NCBI GenBank assembly: GCA_954871525.1
Contig: OX940869.1
Span: 17,884,001-17,948,000 of the forward strand
DNA length: 64,000 bases
Reading direction: 5' to 3'
Source of the DNA: Parietaria judaica
Taxonomy: Eukaryota > Streptophyta > Magnoliopsida > Rosales > Urticaceae
Part shown: positions 20,660-31,386 of the stretch, piece after piece
How the letters are laid out: each line of letters begins with the position of its first letter
Numbering within the stretch: position 1 is the stretch's first letter
Notes under the pieces: generated by a model
Database searches by the model: none
What the model was told of the DNA's origin: nothing
The model's input: the letters and a program-made list of their open reading frames with translations, nothing else
Made by a program: the position numbers and the translations under genes

Positions 20660-22428
20660 TTGCTGAACCAAGTGACAAGATGTCACAAGTATTTGTCAAC
20701 AGTGTCTGTTGATGAAGAGAGTGCAGAAACCACGGTCCCAAATCAGAACCAAGGGGTACTCAGACGTAGTGGGAGGTTCAAAAGACCAGTTGAACGCTAC
20801 GAGCACACCCAGTTGGAATTTCACCTAGCTGTCACAGACACTAGCGTTGAAGATCCCATAGGCTACAAGCAAGCTATGGTTGATCCTGATAAGGGAGAAT
20901 GGCAGGAAGCCATGAACCAAGAAATAGAATCAATGGATTCTAAGAAGTCTGGGAACTTGTAGACTTACCGGATGGCTTCAAAACCATTGGCTGTAAGTGG
21001 GTATACAAGCGAAAGAGAGGAGTGGACGGGAAGGTTGAAACCTTCAAGGCTAGACTAGTGGCAAAGGGTTTTACCCAGAGGGAAGGTATTGATTTCGATG
21101 AGACCTTCGCTCCAGTCGCTAAGTACAAGTCCATCCGGATTCTCATGGCCATAGCCTGTAGTCTCAATTACGAGATTTGGCAGATGGACGTCAAAACCGC
21201 CTTCCTGAACGGGTACATTGACGAAAACATCTATATGGACCAACCAGAAGGGTTCGTGCAACAGGGTCAAGAAGGGAAGGTTTGCAGATTACTTAAATCC
21301 ATTTATGGATTGAAGCAAGCCTCTAGATCCTGGAATCTAAGGTTCGATGAAACCATCAAAACCTATGGATTCATTCAAAACGTCACTGAGGCCTGCATCT
21401 ATAAACTCAATGACGAAACCGTGGAAGTTTTTCTTGTTCTGTACGTCGACGATATTCTTCTCATTGGAAACAGTGTGAAGAAATTATCGGACGTAAAGGC
21501 GTGGCTATCTACGCAATTCCAAATGAAGGACATGGGAGAAGCCAGTTATGTTCTTGGGATCCGTATTTTCAGGGATCGCAACAACAGGCTTCTGGCCTTA
21601 TCTCAAGCAGCTTACATTGATAAGGTGCTTGAACGTTTTGCAATGGCAAACTCCAAGGGAGGTAATTTACCGACCAGACATGGAGTGTTCCTCAGCAGGA
21701 AACAATGCCCAACTTCTCCGGAAGAGCAAGATGTGATGAGGCGAATACCCTATGCTTCAGCAGTGGGAAGTCTGATGTACGCTATGCAGTGTACTAGGCC
21801 AGACATCTGTTACGCTGTGGGAATTGTTAGCAGATATCAATCCAACCCTGGTATGGCTCACTGGACAGCAGTGAAGAACATTCTCAAGTATCTTCGGAGA
21901 ACGAGAGACTATATGTTAGTGTTTTCAGGATCAGAACTGAATCCACTAGGATACACTGATTCAGACTTTATGTCTGATAGAGACGCGAGAAAATCGACGT
22001 CAGGAGCGGTGTACACCCTTGCTGGTGGAGCGATATTCTGGAGAAGCGTAAAGCAATCCTGTATCGCAGATTCCACAATGGAAGCTGAATACGTGGCAGC
22101 TTGTGAGGCAGCCAAAGAATCAGTTTGGCTCAAGAATTTCTACATAGAACTGGGAGTTGTTCCAGATGTAGATGGGCCCCAAACACTATGCTATGACAAC
22201 AGTGGTGCGGTGGCAAATTCTAAAGAGCCCAGAGACCACAACAAGGCAAAACATATAGAACGTAAATACCATCTCATAAGAGAAATAGTGCGTCGTGGCG
22301 ACGTGAGGGTTGTGAAAATAGCTTCGGAAGACAATCTGGCTGATCCATTCACCAAGACGTTGCCAGAGAAAATAATCAGGAGGCATCTGGAAAGTATGGG
22401 TCTGAAAGACATGGGTCATCTTCTTTAA
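20660..22428 (+). pseudogene. Copia RT-RNase H, frameshifted (element B)
   Basis: Same pol segment as in C: an integrase-RT linker (NQNQGVLRRSGRFKRP), RT with DVKTAFLNG and YVDDILL, and RNase H with ADSTMEAEY, ending 15 bases before the 3' LTR. A missing T near 20943 (TCTAAGAAG against TCTAATGAAG) stops the first part at 20962; the rest is open from about 21000 to the stop at 22428. The frame has no ATG at its 5' end (it opens at TTG), so even without the frameshift it would need fusion to gag or internal initiation. Non-functional as it stands. Confidence 0.9.
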
Positions 22429-22432
22429 GTAC

Positions 22433-22443
22433 AAGTGGGAGAT
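22433..22443 (+). other. Polypurine tract, element B
   Basis: AAGTGGGAGAT directly before the 3' LTR, as in A and C. Confidence 0.8.
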
Positions 22444-25190
22444 TGTTGGACATATGTGTCCTTAAACAAGATAGTTTATCCATTTGTAAAAGATTATGAC
22501 AAGTCGTTGAATAAAGATGATGCTTATTATGATAATCTTATTATAGTTTCTGGTAGAGTAAAATAGAATGTTTGATTCCTTAGTTCATAAAGGATGCAAT
22601 TATGTTATTATTATCACAACAGAGTCAATGTGAGGAAGAATTAATAATCATAATAAATGAACTTAAAATGTCCGTGACCTTATCAACTGGGTGGGAGCCC
22701 ATTAATCGTATAAGGTCATTAATGTGACTAAGTGATAATCCTATTCTGGATTTTGTGTGTGTCACACTCACTAGAAGTGCATTAAGTATGAAGTGTCTTC
22801 ATACTGGACTGGACCTGACTTAAACTCCGGAAGTTATCATATAAGACCGTCACTGATAACTTGGAGTTGAGTCACTAGTAGATGATCAAATGGATATTCG
22901 ATCTAAGTCCTGAGTGATCTTGAGTCCAAGCTGCTGGCTTGATTGTTCTTTGATTTAACCGTTAAAGAACACGAAATATTACCGCTGTTCCCAACACTAT
23001 TATTTTGGGAACATGATAGTCAGCAGTAAGGGTAGCTTGGTCATAGACATGGGCATCACACAGCTCTCTTCAGAGTGATGATGATTCCCTTGATTGTCGG
23101 TGGTGAGAAGTGAGAGGTATCCGTGCGCAACTTATGAATCGAAACCATAAGTGGGTCACTCATAATATTACTGACTGAGTCAAGGATGAAAATGCAATGA
23201 GGGGCATAACGGTAGAAACCGCCTGCTCGTGTGTGGATCATCAAGTGAAAGATCAATAACCCGAATTTGATTGTATCAATGGACACCCTGCTGATATAAA
23301 GGGAATAATATATACCGTATCACTAAAGAGTGCAGCCTCGGGTCTATAGTGGAATCACTTCGAGGTTTGACGAACAACTAGCAGTTCGTTGGAGCTTAAG
23401 TGATACGGGTCCATGGTCCCCAGGATAGCTCCGTAACGGATGATACGTACGTGATTAAAATACATTCTGGATAATGTTTAATCATTTGGCTTGACTTATA
23501 AAACTGAAAGGTCTGTGGCAGACGTCAGATAGTTTTATCGTTAGCGTGGCAAAAGTACCATATTTTGGTACACGAAATTAACTGATAAAAGAAAGTTAGA
23601 ATTTAGATTTTCTATCAGCACCATGTTGTTGGAAATTAAATTCTAAGCAACTTTGCTTTTTGAACCAAGTCATTTCGACTTACGGTTAGTGATTTATGGA
23701 TTTTCTAAGTTTATGATCGGTTCGATAAACTTTGAAATTAAATCACATGTCAAGAATTTAAATGATGGTGTGGCACCATGACATTTTAATGTGTGATATT
23801 GAGATCAGGAAATATTAATATAATTTAATTATTTGAATTTAATTATTAATATGTTATTAATAATTAATTAATAATTAATAGATTTATATTAATAAATAAA
23901 AATATATATTTATATATATATTTATATGTGTAAATTCGAATTAGGGTTTCATAGTATGAAACCCTAGCCAATTCGAATAACATGATTTGGTCTTTCCATA
24001 TTTGCGGCATAAGTACCAAATGTTTTGGTATTTTAGCAAATCCCTAAAATCAATATTATCCATTGGATCGGTTATGATTTAATATCAACCGTTGGATTAG
24101 GATATTGATAAATTCGAATTTGATAACTTGGTGACCAAGTTTAAATTTTCGAATTTGGTTAATTAATTATATCCGTTAGATCGGTCTAAGATTTAATCTA
24201 TACCGTCGGATTGGAAATTAATTAATTATATATATTTATATAATTTTCGAATTAAAGATTAAGGATAAAATCGAAATTGTTTTTAATAAATCTTTTTATA
24301 TTTGATTTTATCCTAATCTAATTTGATCCATTAGATCGGTTTAAAGATTTATCTCAACCGTTGGATCTAGATAATGATAATTCAAATTTTAATATAAATA
24401 TATATGATAATTCAAATTTAATAAAGATAAGAAGATAAGATTGGATTTTTGATTTATCCAAATATTTCTTATTTAATTAAATCCCTAATTAATTATATCC
24501 ATTGGATTTAGATGAGATTAAATCTGGACCATTGGATTAAGATAATTAATTATATTTAATATATAGAATTCGAATTTTAGGGAGGGAATTTCTCCAATTC
24601 GGTTACGGTTTGAGCCTATAAATAGGAGGCTCATTCTACACATTTTTCACACCTTTCCCCAGAGAAAAATTCGAACTCTCCCTCTTCCTCAGGGTCTGCG
24701 AATTTTCTCTCTGATCTCTCTTTTCTGGTTCGGTTTAGGAGACTATTTCTCCGGAAACTTAAAAAGAACCATCAGTTAAAATTTTGCGACGGAGTCCTGC
24801 CGGCGAAGCCCACCCTTCGGTACGAGGATTCCAGGAGAATATCCCGGAAGATCACGGGAGTTTCCCTCAGCACTGGCGGAGCCCTGCCCGATTCAGAACG
24901 CGCAGCCGGAAGTCGTCAATTGAGGTACGGCCTTATGCATTGGGTTAATAAATGCAACCATTTACTGCTTTCTATTTATTTCCTATTATGACTAGATTAT
25001 TAATAATGATTTATGAATATTAAATTACAAAATATTTATCAGATCTTGGGATATGGATATTATCCGATATTCGGACCGTTGTACGGATAACAAGTTTTCC
25101 GCTTTAAAATAATTTTTTAAATGTTACCCGGATGGTCCGGAGGTACAATTCGTGATAATTTTCAAGGAATCCGAGACGTGATTCCCAACA
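22444..25190 (+). repeat. 3' LTR of copia element B
   Basis: 2747 bp, TGTTGGACATATG...GTGATTCCCAACA, followed by TGAAG. Informative variants (TTACAAAATA near 25024, CCCACCCTTCGG near 24810, CCTTATC near 22678) match the LTR at 8748-11494. Confidence 0.93.
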
Positions 25191-25863
25191 TGAAGTTCAC
25201 GCTAGACTTAACCGAATAGAACGTAAACGGGGCTTGCACTCACGAAGTTCTGAAAATACTCACGGAGGACATTCACAAGCTGTACAGCGGGAAAGAATGC
25301 GAAGAAACCAACCAACGTCTTTTGAAATATCATGTGATGCAATTATGGAAAAGATCTTTGGCAGGGCTGAACAAACGACTCACACACAAGAAGAGAAAAA
25401 ACAACAATTGAAAGTGGTTGTCGATGAGGTTACTGTAGGAGATGATGTTCTACCGATAAAAGATCACGTGGTGAGTACACTTGTCGAGGAAGCTTCCCAG
25501 CCAACAAAACTTCCAAGGGAATCAAAGACAAACTCGAGTCACGACGAGCAGCTCAACATGTCTCCGACCATCGATAAATTCTACTACGTCCAAGATTTGA
25601 GGAAAAATCTTCTTCAAGAGAGAGAGAATGATGTGATTCTACGAGCAAAGAAACAAAGGCGCTTCAAAGAGCCAATTCGGAGGAGTAACCAAGACTTCAA
25701 TGAAGAGTTACATGGCTTAAGCGAAGAAGAATGGAAGAAATTCAAGAGCATGCTGAATGGGCTTATTCAAAAGATTTGGGCTCAAGCTGATTCAAGGAAG
25801 ACCGTTCATTATGATTCTGATCTTCATCCCAAGATGATGAACATTATTCAAGCTTTGGATTAG
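25191..25863 (+). pseudogene. Small-element ORF, severed C-terminal part
   Basis: Continues the small-element reading frame from about codon 42 to its TAG stop, about 97% like the copy at 12353-13147. Its N-terminal 42 codons are at 11495-11621 on the other strand. The break point carries the TGAAG duplication made by copia element B. Removing B and undoing the inversion would restore an open frame. Confidence 0.85.
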
Positions 25864-25875
25864 TTTGGTCAAATT

Positions 25876-26407
25876 TGATTAAGTGTGTGGTTATTTCCTT
25901 TAGTTAAAAACGTTGAACCTAGTCATGTTGCTGTATTGGGGTTTCAATTAATGGTTGTTGTTGGGATTAGTAGTAGTTAATAGGGTAGTTTGAAAGCTGG
26001 TCTTTTCTTGGGGTTTTATGAGTGGTTGTCATCAATTCCCACCACTTTGTAATGCCTATTTAAAGGCCACCAAGAGGACCAACGAACTGAGAATCAAGTT
26101 TTCAGATATATCTTGTGAGTTAAAACTCTCTCTATAGTTCTTAGGAGCTTTACGAACTTATCGGAATCTTTCCGTGGCGTTCTTCGACTTATCAAGCGAA
26201 TTTCCATCTTTGTTTGTGGCGTCTTCATAATCTGAGTTTTATTATTGAGTTCATCAAAGTATTGGGTTGAAGGTTGTATAACAACTCCTTCGGTTCTTGC
26301 TTGTTCGGGTTCAAGAAATTCCAGATTCTCCACACAATCTGATCGAAGTAAAGTCATCCGGAACCAATTTTTTTCGGGTCTCGTTATTCTTAACGGGGTT
26401 CGTATCA
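25876..26407 (+). repeat. Terminal LTR of the small element
   Basis: 532 bp, TGATTAAGTGTG...GTTCGTATCA. This is the outer 3' LTR of the array before inversion. A target duplication cannot be tested because the opposite end was lost at 14101. Confidence 0.8.
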
Positions 26408-26553
26408 ATAGGTCTAAAGTAAAAAATAGTGGCAAAAATATCGTAAGTCAACAAAACTAAAGCAACACATATCTCCGTCCTTTCTATTTTTATTTTTATG
26501 GATGTTGGTTCAATGTCACGTGACGTCGAGTTGACTGAAATATGCGTCTTAGT

Positions 26554-27240
26554 CAGGGACGGAACCAAGAAAAAAACTAAGGGGTGACGAAAAAAAAAAA
26601 GACATAAATACTACAATTAATAGTTAAATATATTTCAAAGGATATGATTACATCAAAATAGACAATTTTTAGTTGACAGGTGACATTCTATATTACCCGA
26701 GTCACATTCTAGTTTGTCGATATTAAAATCAAAATCAATTTAAACTCTTCGTAATTTTGAAGTATGATTGTCTTCAATTTTAGGCCTTTTATTCACATAT
26801 TAAAATTTAAAAAAAAAAACTGAACTGGAATAATAGACAAAATTAACCCAATTTAATTTTTACATTCTATAGTTAATTTATCACATCTAACTAAATCATT
26901 TTCTAAACCAAATTAATAAAAAGACATACAATTTATCATACCTGACCAATGACCATATCAATTTTTATATAAAAAAACTAATAAAAGCTATTGTCTAATG
27001 AGTCTAATCAATTCTTTCAAAAAAAAAAAAAAAGTCTAATAAAGTAATATAAAAGTATATTGCAGGTTTATTTTGACAACTATCCAATTATTTGCCTCCT
27101 CGTGTGTTGTGTATTGGTATCACTATCACATACTTACATTAATATTTTTATTACTATTAATTAAAAAATAATTTTAAACATAGTAAAAAAATATTTTCTA
27201 AAAAAAATGTCACCCCCACCAACACATCGTTCCGTCCCTG
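26554..27240. mobile_element. hAT-type MITE, 687 bp
   Basis: Terminal inverted repeats CAGGGACGGAACC / CGTTCCGTCCCTG and a perfect 8-bp target duplication GTCTTAGT (26546-26553 and 27241-27248). The interior is AT-rich with no coding capacity. The termini belong to the common plant CAGGGRCGGANCC group of hAT elements. Confidence 0.9.
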
Positions 27241-27248
27241 GTCTTAGT

Positions 27249-27990
27249 TGATCAATATTAGATACTTATGCAGCTAATAACTTTTTTTTTAAGTAGACGG
27301 GGGCATAGTTGTCATAAATTGAAGTTCAAGAAGCAGATACACGACCACCATCCAAAGTTGAGGAGCATTATACGTAGTACTATACTATAATTGATACGTG
27401 AAATCGGAGTTGCATGTGATGTAAATGAGTTTTAAGATTCCGATTACCTGGCAATCGAATTACATTACATGATTTCTACACACCTTGATGAATAATGAAT
27501 CCCTTTGAATTGTCAAATCTTTTTTGTTTGTTTAATTTTTCATGTGACGTGTATATCGGTCATATTATTATTCTTAGGACACGTGACAGGGCTATTAATT
27601 TTTACGTAAATAATCATGCACACAGATTTGCATATGCAAGCCCTTCAATTGGCTAACCAGAATGCTAATTTTATCTTGTTGAGATACTTTTGGATTGCTT
27701 TGGTTCCAGATATTGATACCATGTTCTTTCTTGAATTGCCAAATATAAAACCTAATCTTGTGGACACACTTGCCCTTTTCCTCGGAATTAATATAAGAAT
27801 CGTATAATAACCAAGGTTTTAAATGTCGTTTTGACGGAATTTTGCGAAATTTAAAACCATAATAATAACAAGGGTAATTCGTTGAATCAATGACATGAAG
27901 TTTATGTATTGGTGCATTTTCTTTTGTAACATATTGCTTCTTTCGCATGAAAATATAATTTTTATATTAACTTATACACGGTATCAAGGT
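27249..27990. other. Intergenic DNA with unrecognised open frames
   Basis: Two overlapping open frames (27595-27948 minus, 117 codons; 27616-27807 plus, 63 codons) cover the same DNA. I recognise neither and see no other gene signal. A small palindrome at 27812-27857 (GGTTTTAAAT ... ATTTAAAACC) interrupts the region. Confidence 0.4.
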
Positions 27991-28445
27991 TCTAAGTGCC
28001 ATTAATGTTAACGGGCATGCCGCAAATACCGCACAAATTTCACGGGCATGCCGCATGCCGACGGAAATATCGACGGGAAAGTCGAAAAAAATGGCATGCC
28101 GCAAATGCCGCATAAATTTCACGGGCATGCCGACAGAAATATTGTTTGAAAAGTCGGAAAATAATTTAGAATATTTCGACTATTTTTTTATATAGGTTCA
28201 AAATTACTTATTTATCACCATAAGACATAAATAAATTGCTAAAAAATCACACTAATAATAAGACATTATATTGATAGGTTATAGTTGTTTTTATATAAAA
28301 ATAAAAATTATCCTTATAACTTAGAGAAAATATAAATATATGATTATAATTAAAATAAAACATCATATTGACAGATTATAGTTCTTCACAGACATGCTAC
28401 ATGCCGGCTGCCGCAACGCAACTCTAAAAAAAAAGGCATGCCTGG
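27985..28445. repeat. GGCATGCCG-rich repeat cluster
   Basis: At least six copies of GGCATGCCG or GCATGCCG near 28015-28135 and related words at 28390-28442, with CGGAAATATCGACGG in between. The left end CAAGGTTCTAAGTGCC resembles the CAAGGTTC end of the hAT family at 29978 and 47338. No matching right end or target duplication was found, so this may be a decayed hAT-like element. Confidence 0.45.
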
Positions 28446-29969
28446 GAATTCAAAGTCATGGGTAGGTAAGAGTTATATGATATATTTAAGAATATTTTTT
28501 TTAATCTAGACAATGCTGTCTTTTGAAAATTAAATGAAAGAAAATAATTTTGATAAAAATCAACTCGTATGGGAAGTGGGAACTATGTAATATGTTATCT
28601 TTTGAAAGCTTAAAAATTAGAGCTTATTACTCTTAATATTTAAGAGCAATTTTCGAATTCCAATACTCCAATTGATGATCACGATGAGTTTCCTTATTAG
28701 CAAAGCACAGATCTAACTTTGCCTAGAAATTTAAGGGATAAATTGGAATCTTGACTTGACTCAATTATTTTATTAATTAGTCCCAAGTCTCACGCTTATG
28801 AGTCCTTAATTTAATTCCTTAAGAATATGAACAAAGGAAGGTCTCTTTTTCTACAATTTCTCTCCGACCATTTACTCATCATTATAAAGACAGCCTTTTC
28901 TTGACTTGGAAAATATCCCATTTTGTTTATTTATTTATTTATTTTTAAAATTCATTGACGAAAAGTAGGCGAAATCCACATGGTGTGTGTTTCGGAGAAT
29001 GTCATGTTTGTTTGTACTATAGGCTATATGGAATAATAATCAATAATAATATGTGTGTGTATTTAGTTGCTCTATGCATAAAGCTAAGCCATCCTTCACG
29101 TGACACCACCACTTATTTGCATGTGCATCATCCCCTTTTTCTTTTCTTTTTTTATTTTGATTTTTTTTAATATAATCGTGATATTCGAGTACACCCGATT
29201 AGTAACCGCGAGGCGCTGGTATTATCAAACGGTAGATTACCTTGAGATATGGAAAATCTCAACTATCGCCTTACTACTAGACCAATCCTTTTGGATGTGT
29301 TTTTTCTTCTTCCTCTTTGATAATAAGACTTTCTCTATAACATTTAAACTTATTACTTTATATCAAATAGTTTTTTTAATGTTTTATAAATCATTTTTCT
29401 CTATAAAGTTTTTTACATTACCTTGCTTTACAAACTTATCGTTTTGTATCAATTTGCTCTTAATTTTTTCTTTCTCTATGATTTTTTAATATATATCAAA
29501 TCTATCTTTTTGTTAAATATTAATAATTTTCCGATCACTTTTAAAGTAAACATAATTATTTTTAATAATATAATAGAAATGACAAGCTTTAGGCTAGCTT
29601 GTGGATAAAATCTGGGAAACCAAAAAAGGAAATACGTAAAAGAGAATGTCGAGAAAGAAATTCCGAGAGAGATTTTACAAAATTGGTTAATATATTAAGT
29701 GTAAAATCTATATAATTATAATATAAATACTATTAATTTGTCTTTTTGGCAGAAGTGGTCAACAACGGACGAGAACTGCCATTGGTTCCCCAAACGACGG
29801 TTAAAACTGTGGTTTGAACTTAATTTTGCACTAGTGAGAGAGGGGCCATTTTGATACAAATTCAATATCATTGAGCGATAAATTGACACAAAATTATTAG
29901 TTTAAAAGAGTAAACTAATACAAAGAAAATTTAAAGAATAAACGTGATATGCCACATGAGAATCGAATG
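28446..29969. other. Intergenic DNA, AT-rich
   Basis: No gene or RNA is visible. T-rich tracts around 29130-29480 create frames of 60-130 codons with hydrophobic, low-complexity products that I do not consider genes. Confidence 0.6.
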
Positions 29970-29977
29970 ATGTGGAT

Positions 29978-30472
29978 CAAGGTTCAACTTATCGAACTTA
30001 TCGATAAATCGCTTGCCGTTATCGACGGATTAATTGATAACTTACCAGATTATCGATGGAAAACTAATAATACTGTAGCTTACCGATTACCGATACTTTT
30101 CGATGATTATCGACGGATTATCGACACTTATCGAGGATTATCGATGAAAAATCACTAAAATATTTTTAAGAATATATTCACTAAGTTTATAATGTTGATA
30201 AAACATTAAAAATGCCAAAAATAAAATCATTTCATACTCAAACATAGGTAAATAAAATATACTCTCACTCTCACATATGTAAATACTTGAATAAAATCAT
30301 CGAAAAGTGCAAAATTTCTTGAAAAGTACCATATTTTTGTTATTTTTCAAGATATTTGCCGATTTTCGGCAAAAATCATGGAAAAGTACTGGCATAGCCG
30401 TCTTACCGATAACTACCGGCAAGACGGATAATCGAAGATTATCAAAGATAATCGTGGAAAAGTCGAACCTTG
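29978..30472. mobile_element. hAT-derived MITE, 495 bp
   Basis: Ends CAAGGTTCAACTT and AAAAGTCGAACCTTG are inverted repeats, flanked by a perfect 8-bp duplication ATGTGGAT (29970-29977 and 30473-30480). The interior is packed with TTATCGA/TCGATAA words and shares GCCGTTATCGA(C/T)GGATTAAT with the terminal region of the large hAT at 47338. It is therefore a deletion derivative of that family and could be moved by its transposase. Confidence 0.9.
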
Positions 30473-30512
30473 ATGTGGATAATAAAATAGGGTAAACTGC
30501 GGCTTATGTACC

Positions 30513-30778
30513 TGATGTAGATAATTATAGAGAGAGATCGATGGTTCAAGCAAAAGCTTGAAAATTTTATTAACTTCAAAAAAACTGAATAAAACAATCG
30601 TACTGTGTTGAATATATATCCTCAAACACCTAAGAATAAAATCTAAACTTAATCGCCTATAAAAGTGCAAAACAAATCAACAAAATAAATAACCCTAAAT
30701 AATAAATACGTAGTAGAAAAATAAAAGAAATAAATATTATGCATGGAACTCAAATTATGTTTGAGTTAGTCGGCATCA
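30513..30778 (-). repeat. 3' LTR of the gypsy element
   Basis: 266 bp. The last codons of pol (ending at 30766) run into it. Confidence 0.93.
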
Positions 30779-31386
30779 TTCTCCCGGGGGTCAAGAAAAT
30801 TCGCCCTCGAATTTGCTGGTGCGTCATCGTTAGAGTTGTCTCCGGTGTAGAGGCGGAGGTGTTTCACGTTAAATACGTCGGCAGTGCGAATATGACTCGG
30901 GAGTTTTAGACGGTATGCATTGGAGTTGAGCTTCTCAATAATCTTGATGGGACCGATCGTTTTCGCCTTTAGCTTATTGTACTCGTGGGTGGGAATGCGC
31001 TCTTTGGTGAGAACGGCCCAAACAAAATCTCCAACTTTGAACTCCACGTTGCGACGTTTGTTGTCCGCTGCCCTCTTGTAACGAGTTGTGGCGTCTTCAA
31101 GGTGAACAACTGTAGCGCGGTGTGTTTCTTGGAGATGTTCGATAAAAGCCGTTGCATCTCCATGCGTTCGAGTTTGGTCGGGCAATGGTGCAAGGTTCAG
31201 TGGGCAGCGTGGGACGACACCGTAGACGATTTGGAACGGGCTGAATCCGGTGCTGCGATTTGTAGCGTGATTATGCGCAAACTCGGCTTGACAGAGCTTC
31301 AAATCCCAGCTTTTAATTGTTTCTTTGACAAGGCATCGGAGAAGATTACCAAGCGCACGATTCACGACTTCAGTTTGCCCATCGGT
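30766..31386 (-). pseudogene. Gypsy integrase C-terminus (after nonsense codon)
   Basis: Continues pol in the same frame after the TAA at 31387-31389. It begins with the TDGQTEVVNR segment that carries the catalytic glutamate of integrase, then the GPY/F-type domain (VGDFVWAVLTKER near window 31030, IGPIKIIEKLN, IRTADVFNVKHL), and ends with a short acidic tail. Its stop codon lies 13 bp inside the 3' LTR. It cannot be translated as part of pol unless the stop is read through. Confidence 0.88.

Larger units (their letters stand above)
14836..25190 (+). mobile_element. Ty1/copia LTR retrotransposon B (lacks protease and integrase)
   Basis: A 10.36 kb plus-strand element: LTR 14836-17570, leader, gag 19451-20287, RT-RNase H 20660-22428, LTR 22444-25190. 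Protease and integrase are missing; about 370 bp of non-coding DNA sits between gag and RT, the same arrangement as element C. A one-base deletion spoils the primer-binding site and another breaks the RT frame. Flanks are TATCC (left) and TGAAG (right). Each is the reverse complement of a flank of element A, which identifies A and B as partners in an inversion. Confidence 0.93.

Noticed and set aside
27595..27948. A 117-codon minus-strand gene
   Set aside because: No recognisable domain, an overlapping frame on the other strand, and no promoter or splice context. Kept only as unrecognised frames in the intergenic entry.
29100..29489. A 129-codon Phe-rich frame
   Set aside because: Encoded by T-rich tracts; low-complexity hydrophobic product with no domain.
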